63,311 nt of DNA from Acanthaster planci (Eukaryota > Echinodermata > Asteroidea > Valvatida > Acanthasteridae): contig NW_019091552.1 in assembly GCF_001949145.1 (NCBI RefSeq), positions 280,989 through 344,299 on the forward strand. Reading direction: 5' to 3'. Each line of letters starts with the position of its first letter. Within the stretch, counting starts at the first letter, position 1. This document shows positions 1-11,729 of the stretch, piece by piece. The position numbers and the translations under genes are program-made. The notes beneath the pieces were generated by a model. It was not told the origin of the DNA. It did not search any database and worked only from the letters and a program-made list of their open reading frames with translations.

Positions 1-95
1 TCTCCCTAAAAAATAATGTCTCCCTAATGCTGAAAAATTTACCACAAAATGTCTCCCAAATGACTTATTTGTAAATATAAACACATGTAGTATTC
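1..95. repeat. Dispersed repeat, copy 1 (edge of window)
   Basis: This stretch carries repeated ATGTCTCCC/TAATG words followed by GAAAAATTTACCACA and a second AATGTCTCCCAA. The same order of words recurs at about 17,889-17,990, so this is one copy of an interspersed element cut by the left edge of the window. No coding sequence is visible in it. Confidence 0.6.
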
Positions 96-549
96 TTGTC
101 GTGAGAGTTAGAGGATTCAGTTCCTATGAAAGTAACCATTTACTCGTTGACGAATGAGGACGACGCCACGGAACCTGGCAGTGTTGCGGGGCTACTGCGG
201 CGGTTCCAAACCTGGCCGTGGTCCAGTAGCACAGACATTTTGCAACAGTTGCCAATGACTGGCCTTTAAAAAAATCTGAGCTGATTTTCTCAGTCCATTA
301 GAGATTTGGTTTTATAAATGATTTGACGAATCCCTTTTTGCGTCACGCAACGGAGAGCGGGGGAATATTGATTTCTCCTTTTTCAAGCTAACTGTTTCTA
401 TTTGAGAGGTCCATTATCTCATTTTTCTTTGGTATATTAGTTTCCTGTTTCACGCTGTTCCCGTCTGTCGGCCGATTTGAATGTTAAAATGACTTCTAGA
501 TCATCCTTGGCTGAGAAGTAGCGATACTGGAGCATCGTAAGGGTGTCGA

Positions 550-925
550 AAGTATCAATAAATTCTTCTGAGTTGACGACAGACTACTGGATGTTTTGGC
601 TGATACAACTAGAGGGGACGATATCGTGGCTCAGGTTGCATATAAAATCGCAGCAAAGCCATCAGGCTAAAGCGAAAGACATTGGAGGGCAAGCGTTCTT
701 GCGGATGACACCTTCAATCCCAAGCGACTACTGGTCAAAGAGTGCCGGAAGAAGAACGAGGCTTGCTTCTCCATGCAGCACATCACGACGTCGGAGACTA
801 GGCTCTGCTTTGATACCGTCTGCCAAAAAGCAAGGAAGCATGGAAAAACTACGACTCGGTACAGAGATCGAAATCCACGAGCCTCAAACAATACAAAAAC
901 CGCGAAAAAGGGATCACCCAAATGA
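550..925 (+). other. Coding-like tract of unknown family, frame-broken
   Basis: Two adjacent reading stretches in one plus frame look more like protein than the surroundings. The first (about 33 residues) contains DDIVAQVAYKIAAK and ends in a TAA near 667. The second follows in the same frame and has a cysteine-spaced segment (C-x6-C-x13-C-x4-C, including ACFSMQHITT and LCFDTVCQKARK) before turning lysine/arginine-rich and stopping near 924. A separate 128-codon frame overlaps it but starts at GTG and is Ser/Arg-rich, so I think it is a shadow. I recognise no family. It could be an exon with an unseen upstream splice site, a decayed gene or transposon coding sequence, or chance. Confidence 0.2.
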
Positions 926-929
926 ATGA

Positions 930-2870
930 GATCGTACCAAACAAGAGCAACTTTGCATTGGAGACGAAAGGGACGATTTATCTTAGAGAATTTCTGTGAA
1001 TGGTAGGAGAGGGTGCCCCCGGCATGGCCCACCCCCCGGATACACCATTGAATGCGCATAGGTTGGGTCCAGGACCAGTAAGTTATGTTACCAACCAGCC
1101 GAATGTGCTTGAAGGATTTATTTGCGATTTCATTATTGTGTTAACTCTAACAGAGCCGGGCCGGAACTCTCCCCCTGGACTTTTTTCTGATATCATCGTA
1201 GCACATTTATTCTTGCACTGCAGCTTTCAGTGGTGTTTTTGTCTTGGGGTAATTTTGACACCAATTTTGTGAAGATCAGAAGTACCGTTCTCGCGCAGTG
1301 TCCATTTTTCTTTTGGCAGGTCAGTAACGTATGTATATCTTTCCCACTGCATGCTTAATACAATCATGCGGCCTGGCACGCGTGTGGCATTGAACTTCAA
1401 TGACCATAACCGCAAACCGGACTGAGTTGACACCGGTCACGTGACGATGTTCGAGGGCGGACAGAGATACACGTATCGCAGGTGTGAAGGCACAGACAGG
1501 TGCACCTTTGCAGTTTGAGTCACGTTAGAGCCGTGGGCCAGAGTTCCGGCAGCTTGTGTCAGAATGTTTGTGAATCCAAAACTGAATAAAATATGAAGAC
1601 GCACCATTGTTGGATCTACGAATGCGTACTTTTCAAAAAATTCAACGTGTATTATCCCCGTCGATCTTTATCAGTTTCTGCGCAGATGCTTATAAATATT
1701 TATTACTATTTATTATTTGCACAGAAAAATATTCATTGATTTGTTTATGGCTGAAGCACTCACACACTTTTTAGTGACCAATAATACAGTTACACATGCA
1801 GTTTTCTTATGGTAAGAAACCCCAATTGCAACACACTGATGAAGTCTGTCACGCACTCATGTCGTGCACACAACAATTTTTCCAGATGCATGCATGCCGC
1901 TCACGATTTGTTGGAAACAGAAAGAAAGAAAAAAAATCAATTAAAACTTACCTTCTCGGAATAGTCGTCTTGAATCCTGGTCGTCTTTATAATTATCCTG
2001 AGGAAAAATCAATCAATACCAGCAACTCTGAGTATTTGTTTTAAAATTGTTGTGGTATTAAAGCCTTTGGTCTCAATTTGCTCGAGCTAAATATTTGAGT
2101 GGTCTACACTCTGCAAATGCCAATACATTCTCTCATATTGTGTAGGTAAGCAAAGCTCTTAGTGACGGTAAATTCAAATGACCGTTCACTTCATCCCAAT
2201 TAAGCACGTCTGACTACACCCAAGCAAGAAAGCCAAGATGTCATTGCTGTTTCTTATCTATTCCGCTTTAATGGATGATGATGGGGCCGAATATGATAGT
2301 GGTTGTCATTGTGCTAAACGCGCCAGGATGCTCGTCGTAGGTCTTGGGCGAGAGGACAAGAAGCAGGTGGGATGTGCGTAACACCTGTACGGGCCACTAG
2401 GCAAAATAATGACACTCGTCCACTGATTATTGATAGTATGCTTAAGATTACATCGCTCGTGTGTCTATATGCACACAAAAAGGGAAAAAAGGAACCAAGG
2501 AAATTATCCATCCCGTCAAAAAGTGGCAAGTGTTTAGTTTTGTATCGTCGACGGCCACTGAAAACGGGAAAAAAAACATATACTTGGCCCCTGGGTTTCT
2601 CTCTCTCGAGGAACAAGCGACAAAAATGAATTATCTTTCAAACGATACCCTTACTTGTATTTTTTTTCGGGGGGGGGGTGCTTCCGAATCTGTTGCCCAG
2701 AGCTAGGTCTAGGTCTTCACTCCATTGAAAATACGTGAAGACGCGCAAAAAATACACCTGGCAGTAGCTCCATAGCTGTTATCAATGTGTTTACGCGCGA
2801 CGTAGATTTACGCGTGTGTGACGTGCAGTAGAATACGTAGGCGCGAGAGAGTAACTTTTGAAATACGCGT
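930..2870. other. No supported gene
   Basis: AT-rich DNA with scattered short ORFs, none with codon bias or a recognisable family. A pyrimidine-rich acceptor-like site (TTTTCTTTTGGCAG, ending about 1,320) is followed by about 35 open codons, but no donor or partner exon supports it. A mononucleotide run (eight T, then nine G) lies near 2,660-2,680. Confidence 0.5.
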
Positions 2871-2881
2871 GTGATTCACGA

Positions 2882-2948
2882 AGTTCCCATGGGTACGATC
2901 TTGCCTTGCCATGTTGATTCCCAGCATTCTTTGCGCGATCTAATGAAG
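2882..2948. repeat. Dispersed repeat pair, copy 1
   Basis: The segment GTTCCCATGG...CTTGCC..CATGTTG...TTGCGCGAT is repeated with small changes at 4,197-4,263, about 1.3 kb away in the same orientation. The flanks are CpG-rich (many ACGCG and GCGCG words), typical of short interspersed or foldback elements. Confidence 0.5.
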
Positions 2949-3887
2949 GAACACGCACGCACCCCATGGAGTCGAGTCGCGTTTGAGAAGTACTTGTGAG
3001 TTGCATTTAGAATACATCCTCATAATCCGCCCCGAGCTGAAGTGCACCCCCAATCGGCGAAAGAAAGACAGGTGGTTACAAGCGGGTTCTTACACGCGTT
3101 CTGCATGTACGCAAAGAACATACATGTCAGAATAAACTATATTGGCCTACGCGCACTTAGCATGCGTGCGTTAGCGTTAACTTGACGCGCATATAACTGC
3201 GCGCCACGTGAGTACCGAAAAACTTGCCCTCTTTTATTCCGCTCGGAGTGGATGGAGACCCATTCGGCATTTATTTGATTTCTTTTGCTATACCTCATAT
3301 CTTACTTAACCTCTGAAAATAAAAACATCATCGTTAATTTGTTTCCACGAACTTTTACTTTGTTCCTAAGGTCGAACACACAAACAGTTTATCTGATTGT
3401 CTTTTACGTGTGCCGCCATCTTTTCATATGAGCTGCATACCCACAGACATATAAACGCATAGACGGCCAGCTCCTATTTAACAACGGCGGAACCGGAGCT
3501 GAGACGGCACCTGACTGAATCCAAAGGCGTGGCCAAATTCACCACTCAGTATAGGGAATTTACTCACAGTTGAAGAATTCCAAGCCATAACATTCTATAA
3601 AACCCTTTTCCGATTGTGAAAAAAATGCTCTGTTTACTTAATCTGGCCCATGCAGATTCGAAAAGTAGGCCTATGTTTGCAACATTTGAACAAAAGAGCA
3701 AAAAGGAGCGTCTTTTTAGAGCCTATGTAAACAAATATTTACATTCTCACTGGCATCCATCGTTTCAAACATTGCTTGCCCACGCTTTTTAAAATCACGG
3801 TTATACGCGCAAGACTGGTAGTCTATGTGTTTATATGTCTGTGGTACATACCGTTGCTAGGCTGGCGCCACCACGAACGCACAGTAC

Positions 3888-3966
3888 ACCCGGGCGACAG
3901 TTCCTGGATTTTCTGCTACTGCGCATGCGTTTGAAACTGTCGCCCGGATAAGCCGGGCGACAGTGA
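3888..3966. repeat. CCGGGCGACAGT inverted and direct repeats
   Basis: CCGGGCGACAGTT (about 3,890) is followed about 32 bases later by its inverted copy AACTGTCGCCCGG (3,935-3,947), and then immediately by a further direct copy CCGGGCGACAGTG (3,953-3,965). The first two can form a 13-bp stem. The function is unknown; it could be a transposon end or a foldback element. Confidence 0.6.
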
Positions 3967-4196
3967 AAAACGCATGTGTATATACCCCTTGCGTGAACGA
4001 TCGCGTGTGTGCTTGGCAAACAGCGAAATAGCACCACTTGCGTGACCGTGAATTCACCAATGAGAGTTCGGCGATCCGTCATGAATATGTATGAGGTAAG
4101 TGCGTCTTATTTATTCGCACTGACGTTCGCGTATGTTGTACCTTTCATTTACAGTACATTATTCGATGTTCATTCTATTTGATTTGGAATCAACCT

Positions 4197-4263
4197 CGTT
4201 CCCATGGATAATCCCTTGCCGCGTCATGTTGGTTTGATACCACCATGCCTTGCGCGATGTAAC
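4197..4263. repeat. Dispersed repeat pair, copy 2
   Basis: Similar in sequence and orientation to 2,882-2,948: GTTCCCATGG, CTTGCC, CATGTTG and TTGCGCGAT occur in the same order. No target duplication could be assigned. Confidence 0.5.
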
Positions 4264-4339
4264 AACGCAGCCATTGGAGATGGAGGTTGATTTTAACTAT
4301 TCTACAAGCACGCACATTGATTCAAAATGTCTGCGCCCA

Positions 4340-7300
4340 AGGACGGCGTCAAAATATCTCCGCGCAGGAATTGAGAAGTTAGCGCTCTAGTAAGTTTTTA
4401 TATATAGCTCTACGTGAAAAGCACACTTTAAAAATTGTTATGGGACTAAACTTGACGTGAAATTATTCCTCTTGGGGAGCTCTCAGTCTGAAAACAAAAT
4501 CGCATTTTGGAAACTTACTGCCATCAGGCGCCTTAGCAAGCGTTGACACGACACGCACACATGCGGTTACTAAAACTCGTCAGTTTATTGCGTGACATCG
4601 CGTTGCAGCAATTCCACTGAACACGAGAACGTTGCTCAGACACTCAATTCAATCGCAGTTCAAAACATGTCTAAACCCTAGAATACTGTTTTCACACAAA
4701 GTGTTCACTTGGCTGAAACTTCATCACGTTTGGTCTCAATAGGCACCGCTCTTTAGACTTTGAGTAATTGGTTTTTTTTCTTTTTGTCTCAAATGATAAG
4801 TACAAACGGCGAATGATGAACTGCACTTTTAGCCACTGTTTTTGCTCCAGCTTCATTTTTCAGTCATTATATACACCAAATTGGTGGAAAGAACAACTTG
4901 GATGTGGTAAAAAGGAAGAACCTTGCGTTTTGAGAGCACGGTGAGATGTCCTGTCTGCCACGTGTTCGGAAGAGCAATATCGTGTTGCTTTTAAAGTCGT
5001 CAAAAGAGAAAATGTATCTTAAAAACTTCTCATTACCTCCCGTTTTATCGAATGCTTTTTTTCTTCGGTGCTGAAGGATGTAACGTGCCGCCGGATATCG
5101 CGATTTTTTTCTCGGAAAAACGTTGTTTAAAGTTATCCCTGGCCAATGTATTCTGCTCCACTGTTTGTTTTCCTCTAGAAATAGCACAATATTTGCAAAG
5201 TTTCAGTCCGTTGCGTTGCAAAGTGTCGTAGCGAGTCCCTACCCAGGATGTCAGGAGGCATAAATGTTTGATTTTGCCCGATTACCGCCCAGGCCCACCG
5301 CCTAATTCAATTGGCCGAGGGAACCCATTACCGCCTGCGCATTCAGCTGCGAAACACCGGCGATGATGCACGAGAGCGCGTAAAACAGCCTCCCCCCCCA
5401 ACTCCCAATTGCCTAGTGAAAAAGTAAGGCCAACTCAGCTGAAATTCACCCAACACAGTTCATTCAACATCTTGCCATGAAACTGGGAACATACATGTAT
5501 CTCGCTCCGAACATTGAGGAAGTTCAAGAAAATAAGCGCATGCAGTACCTCCAAGTCCGCTTTTGCATGCTTGGCCACGTAATAGCACGCAGTCCTGCGT
5601 GTACACTTTTTTCCGGAGTCTTCCGTTTTCTAGGGACAGGTTTCGTCTGGTTTCCTGTTTTTGTTGATGAGTAATTGGACTTTGTGCTGTGCAAATTAAA
5701 AAACACTCGCACCGCGTCACATTCAATTCACAAAGTGTAATAAGGCGAGGAACGGTGAAGGTCTCACACAAATCGAGAGACACTAACTGAGATTCGGGAT
5801 CTTCACGAACGGTCTACCGCGATTTTGGTACTGAATTTAAAAAATGCATAAGGGAGGTACTTTGTACTCTGTGTAACAGTTGGGCACGGATGACTGGCAA
5901 TTTGCACGCTGGCCATGGTGATTTCTGACGCGCATGTCAATATAGAGTTCTTTCGCGTCTCCGTTCAACGGAATGACACGTCTAACAGTTTTGGTTCGGG
6001 ACACGAGAACATCCCCGGCTGTACTTTGAAAAATTGCATTTTGGCAACGGCAAAATTGAATATAACAATTCCAAGGACCACTGCGAGAAATGGCTTGTTG
6101 TCTTTGTCCTTCCACCCCTCTTGGGAAATTACAAAGTGAGATTGGAGGCCAACTGTCCCACAGATATTTGGCTCAGTTTTTTTTCAGGATTTCAAATCGA
6201 TCAGAGCAATGTTTCCTTTTCCTCTTTGAAGCGAATGACACGAATTGGTGTAAGCAGACCCTGTCAGTGAATGAAAAATGTTATGATGTTTGAAATAAAC
6301 AACGGCCGGTCATTAGCAAGGCCCTATCGTTAGCAATCAAGCAACAATCCAAACATGGCGTATCACTTATATACATTTGGGAGGGTCACGTACGGGTACA
6401 AAACGGGCTTATAGATGAATCTTTAGGAAAACAATGTCAGAACCATCTCGTAAAACATCGTTTACCGTGTTTTGGGTTCAGATTTTTCAGTTGCTTGTGG
6501 GCGTTTTCGGAAAGCTATTGCCGCGAAGACGGATTGCTATCGTCAGGTTTTACATGTATACTGGTCCCAACACATTTGAAAAAGGGGACCTTTGGTTGGA
6601 AACGCCACAAAATAATGCAATGAAATACCAGGTGAGTTTCCTTGGGAACAATCATTGTTTTTTTCACTTAACAAAAGTTCGTGAGCGTACATGTACGTGT
6701 ATGCGTGTCTGCAAATGTCCTTGGGGTCGGTTTGCCCAGAGAACGATTGCAGGGGACGAGTTTAAAAGAGGTATGTTTACCAGAAGCGAGATCGTACATG
6801 CAGGAGGTAGTTTAATGAGGAGTGAGTTTTCAAGAGCAAATTTGTGAAGGACGAGCCGACCAGTAGAAGGCTTGACCATATCCTTATCTCATCAGACTGG
6901 ATGATCCTTTAGAAACAGACATTGATGAAGAACTTGGTAAAGTGACCTAAATACCTAACTCGGTGAACCGTTTTAGGATTCATCTGTTTCTGTTTTAAAA
7001 CAGAGCACAGGTACAACATCTTTATCATATTCAAGTTCGACTTTGCATCGAATTGACACAGTTACCCTGTCTCAGATTGGAACCGCGATAATTTCAGCCT
7101 GCCTGCCAAATTCAATCACCGACACGGCTCAATTGAATTGACCAGGAAAATTGAAACCGTTCCCCTTTCAGACTTTTAGCGTTGGCCCACATCAAAGTCA
7201 GCGCTGTACCCAAGGTTCATTAATGGTGTTGGACTGAAGGATGTGCTCATTTTGGTGTCAGGCATGTGCTCGACTTCCTTGGCTCATGTTCATCAAGTCA

Positions 7301-8340
7301 GCCATCTTGAATTCAAAGGACTCGAAGCCCGTCCTTGAGAACAGTTAGCAAGAACGAAGATGGTTTCGCTGAGGGTAATCACTTTTGAACGTCACTGTAC
7401 GCTAGTGAATAATTCCCAGTCTTACTGATGTCGTCTCACGTTTTGGGGCAAAGCAAGAACAACCCTGTGGCAACCCTGTCTGTTGCTGTACAAAATTCAA
7501 ACAGCTCGGGATTAAATATTCGCGACTGGCAGTCGCCTTACATTGGCGTGTTTTGTTAATGCTATGCAATATTTTGCTTCTGAATTCACTGCGTAATTAC
7601 GAGTAGCAGATTCCATTTCGATCAAAACATAAGAAATAATAAAAAATAAACAGAAAATAATGTGGAGCCCATAGGTGTGAGCTGATGCATGATAAACGTA
7701 TATGTTATCCGTCTTGAGCAGAGGCACTCCACATCGGTTGAAAAGAGCCAGGTTGGTGGGGAGTATTGATTTTGTTGGTAGCGGCAATAGCGACGCGAAC
7801 AGACTAACATATTGTAATCGTTTGTGAACCAGCGAAGTGCACTTCCTGCCGAAAAAGCAGGCGTTGCTAGGAAAATGAAACCCTCTCCTGGTCCAGCTTG
7901 GGGCTCATACATCTAGATCAGCCCTGGCAACAGCTTAGAAAACATCTCCAAGTCAAAAAATGCAGAGATGTCCTACTGAATAAAGACAAACTTGAATGCA
8001 AGACTCTGCACTGATGATGTTTTACTCCTTATGAAATGCAAACCCTTCCAGTTACAATAACGAACATACTCAATACCTCAAGAGATCCGATCTCTTAAGG
8101 CACAGATCTCATACAATTCCCTGACTTCGTACTGGGCCCTTCTCGATTGGACCAGAGTCTTACAAGGCCTGCGACTTCACTTCATCGAGATGTGGGGAAT
8201 GGTGTGACATTCTGTCTGAAAGTTATCGGCAAAAGAAACCACAAGAGCAGGGCCATGTAGCGCGTCAGAAAGCGTTCAATCCAGTCCACCGTTAACAGCA
8301 CCCCCCTGAGTCCAAAACAAACACACACCCAACCCCTTTG
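4340..8340. other. No supported gene; one weak exon-like ORF
   Basis: Mostly AT-rich DNA. A plus-strand ORF opens with ATG at 6,434 and reads SEPSRKTSFTVFW... through a hydrophobic stretch; a consensus donor CCAG/GTGAGT falls inside it near 6,630. No upstream or downstream exon and no recognisable domain back it up. An AATAAA lies near 6,294, and a 16-bp palindrome TCTGTTTTAAAACAGA near 6,987-7,002. Confidence 0.4.
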
Positions 8341-8468
8341 TCGTGGTAGCTTTAAAAAAGAAGGAAAAAGAAAACAGGCACCCTTTTTCTTATCCTGTTA
8401 TTTTGTTCAGTTCGCAGCAATTCCTTTTTTAAAGGAGAGGATGTACAAAAGACAACACCATTTCCTAC

Positions 8469-8571
8469 CATAAATCGGCCGTAGGGTGACGCCAATGCAG
8501 TCGCTGCAAGAGCACACAGTAAGATCCACCAGGTTTTTAACACACAAGCATTCATGGTAACGCTCTCCAGT
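8469..8571 (-). CDS. Signal-peptide exon of a candidate secreted peptide precursor
   Basis: Read on the minus strand, a long pyrimidine tract (CTTTCTTTTTATTCGTTGTTTGCCAG) ends as a strong acceptor at 8,572. It is followed by a 16-base leader and an ATG at 8,555 in a very good context (TTACCATGA). The 29 codons to the putative donor ATG/GTAGGA encode MNACVLKT, then the hydrophobic core WWILLCALAATALA, then SPYGRFM. This is a textbook signal peptide with predicted cleavage after ALA at residue 22. The exon ends in phase 0. Reading on without splicing gives 38 more residues including a basic RKR before a stop at 8,352, but that stretch is itself pyrimidine-rich intron-like DNA. A possible 5' non-coding exon and TATA box lie upstream at 11.5-11.7 kb. 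The family is not recognised: it could be a neuropeptide precursor or another small secreted protein. The later exons were not found and may lie left of the window. Confidence 0.5.
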
Positions 8572-11537
8572 CTGGCAAACAACGAATAAAAAGAAAGTTC
8601 ATTTATTAGAATACTTGTCGAAATTGAACACTGAATAAATTGCAGTCTTTGGACTGGTCAACGATCATTTTTTAAAGCAGGGGAAGTCTGACACCGAACC
8701 CCACGCCAGTTTAAAAAAGTACTTTTAAACGAGACGAAAGTAATAATACCAAAAGTGCCTAATCTCTGTGGAAAATTTGAACACTTTACAGGCACTCAGC
8801 ATGCCCAGTCCAAGGCTTGATACTGTTTAGGACTGAACCATCTTCTTCACTTCCCTCAATAGTGTGGGTGTCACGTTCGTAAACTAAATCCTCAGAAAGG
8901 GCCACCAGATGACAGAGGGTTTTCAAACATACTTCTCATGAAATTCAGTCCGGCCGGCAAGGGGCTCAAGTGTACCATTCACAAAATAATAAGAGCTGGT
9001 AAGAATCTGGGTTATTAAAATCTTTGTGTGTGCGCGTATTTGTGTATTATTTGTGCGGCTGAGGAACTCGAGGAGACACGGTGCTTATTTCAAAGGCTCC
9101 AGTCGCGTAATGGTACGGAGGATAAGTTCTTGGCGCGACGCTAGGTTTTGACATTCATCGAGTTCTTGGCAATTTATTCGCAGGCTGTAAATCACGTAAG
9201 CCGGGCGGTTAGGCCCTGTTTGAGATGTAGTAGGAATAGCGGCATAGGGAATTCAGTTGCAGCTAGTCAGTAACACAAGCCAATGCAAAAAGATGCACAT
9301 TATTGTTAATTTCAGTTTTAGCCAGATGATGAAAACGGCGAGGTATTTTGATGCTGTCGAAGAGACACCTTGCATGCACAATGATGCGGGGTCTGCTACA
9401 GGCGAATTCTTAGAAATAACATTTAGGCTACACGGTATTTATGTATTTGCACAGTTGGATGGAATCTACGACAAAACACGCAGTTTAACAAGACGAATAT
9501 AGGCCCATAAATCCATAAATAGGCCTGCACCACTTCAGTATCTATAGCCCTACTCTATTGCATCGGACAACTGCATGCATACCGATGCAACAGTTGCATG
9601 TATCACTCAAGCCTTGCGTTGGTCATTAGCAACGACAATCTTCACGCATTTCACCCCCTATATCAAAACAAAACACTTGGTATCACCATAACAGTATTTT
9701 CAGATTTGCTTAAGGGACAAAGAATAGGGTAGTGAGTAAAGTCGCAGCGTCCGTACCCTTAATCACAGAGGTTGTGACACGTGTAGGGGCCGTCTGAAAG
9801 CAGAGGGTTGCGGCTTATTGTAACATACGGGCGATCGTTTTAACAGAGAATGTCGATCAGTAGACATGAGCGCAGCGGGTCGAGAAGAAAGAAGGGCGTA
9901 TGGGGGTTACGCCCACGCACACATGGCCATACTGCAGGAGGTGGCCGAAATGTCTGAAATTCAACTGTTGCTGAAGTACAGTATAAAGACACACCTTAGA
10001 AGACAACCATGCTACTCTCCCAGGGTTATGCGCAGTGACACCTTTTGTTCATTCTTAGGTAAATCGACAAAAATGTACTGAAAGGGGTCGCTACATGGGA
10101 CGGTGTGGTACATAAAACCATCTTGAACTTAAGTACTACTGATCTTATGCACTGGAAAATCAGGGGGGGGGGCTGACGGAACCATACCTCAGTAGAAACG
10201 ATTGGTTTTTGTAAAATAAGAAAATATTGATTTTAAAAGAAAAAATATTTCCCTTCCATTATAAAACTTGTGAAGTGCACCAACATTTAACCTCCCTCAG
10301 AAAAGGGCCATAAAAGATTATAAAGCGAAATTTTGAAAATGCCAGCCCCAAAGTGTGGTTCTGGATTCGTCCTCGATCTTCCAATAAACAAAAATGTTTA
10401 TCCTAGAGGTTTCGTTAGGCCTATATCAAAACAGTCCAATTAACCATCGTGCACTTCTTGAATCTGTGTTGTTATATTCCATTTTCAAGATAAATGAAGG
10501 GCTCTAAATCATTGCCGAAAATTAAAACTCCGAGTCAGGAATTAGATAACGGTAACTGAAATTTAATAATAGCGAAAACAAGTGGCATAGCTGCACTTTG
10601 TTATAATCACAGTGCCCTTTAATAAAGCACATTTGTATCATTTTTCTATCTGTCATAAACCCTGTCGTCCATTACTTGTTGAACGGCTGATTTTACGACG
10701 TTGCTAATGCATTAAAATTATGACGAATGTGCGCAATCATAGGTCAACAGCTTGGAGAAATCGTGGGTTGAACCGGCAAGGACTCCCAACCTCCCCAATG
10801 CAATTTCCTCCAATTTGATCACTGAAGTGTTTCTCCAGCATAATGCTTACACTCCAATGTTTTATAATAAACAAGGAATTTTGATGTGATCCGTGTGAAA
10901 TCCCTGTTTTTTGTCAAAGCACCGCCAACTTGAGTTGAGGTTAAGCTTTAGAAGGCAAGTCAGTCCACACAGGAATACAATTTTCTTGTTTAAACTTGCA
11001 TTAGAGACAAATATTACACGTACTTCGATTAAACAAGGATCAAAACTTGCAAATACAGTTTTTGAAAAGGTTAAATGACATTACTACAAAAAGCTTGCTT
11101 ATACTTGAGAAAATCATCCCTGTATCAGGTATCTGAAAAATTAAATTTAACTGAATATACAATGAAATAAGGGCAAAACCATGGCGGAGAGATGGAAAAG
11201 ACAAATGTACAAGCTGGACGGTTGTCTCCAAAGACCCACAGTTACAGTCACAGTTGTTCGACATTTCATTGGAATTTGACGCTTTTTTGGATAAAATCTG
11301 ACACCACATAAAAACCAAACTCAGGAAATCAGCCAACGACAAAACATCTTGCCAGTGCTGCTCAAAATTTAACTCGAATGTTACGGATACTCGACAAACA
11401 TAATTTCATTTCACCCAAGACGCGCACCCCACCGCTGATTCGGTATTTACTTACTTCATCGGATACAGATTTTCAATGATTGTGTTTAAATCACAGCCAG
11501 TCAAATTAAAAAAAAATGAAAAGAGAGCCATACTCAC
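8572..11537 (-). other. Proposed intron of the minus-strand peptide gene
   Basis: If the two minus-strand exons belong together, this 3.0 kb is their intron (GTGAGT donor at 11,537, CAG acceptor at 8,572). It contains no coding sequence I can support; the minus-strand ORF at 11,040-11,342 has no recognisable features. Confidence 0.35.
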
Positions 11538-11692
11538 AGTTTTGAGTCAACGAAAAGCCAAACACAAAGAATAGTCAACGATTGCACTGCCCAACGCTGC
11601 GATCCGTCAAGAACTCCCGCTTTACAGCAGCTTTCACACTAAAATGTTTGGTTGTTAATGTCATCGGCGGTTAATACGATGTAATGGTATTA
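11538..11692 (-). other. Candidate non-coding first exon
   Basis: On the minus strand this GC-richer segment begins about 30 bases after a TATATAT box and ends CTCAAAACT/GTGAGTATG, a near-consensus donor. It holds only a very short upstream reading frame. Its position and strand suit a 5' untranslated exon for the signal-peptide exon at 8,469-8,571. The start point is inferred from TATA spacing, not seen. Confidence 0.35.
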
Positions 11693-11719
11693 GAGTTGGC
11701 ACCTTCGCGGAAGTTGTGC

Positions 11720-11726
11720 TATATAT
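11720..11726 (-). promoter_or_regulatory. TATA box of the minus-strand peptide gene
   Basis: Minus-strand GGATATATAGC within a CpG-richer stretch (11.65-11.95 kb). It is placed about 30 bases before the start of the inferred first exon. It is the best TATA element seen in this part of the window. Confidence 0.4.
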
Positions 11727-11729
11727 CCT

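Noticed and set aside
8120-8351. Downstream exons of the minus-strand peptide gene
   Set aside because: Acceptor-like sites exist at about 8,350 and 8,217, but the resulting peptides stop quickly or look unlike a precursor, so no choice could be justified.
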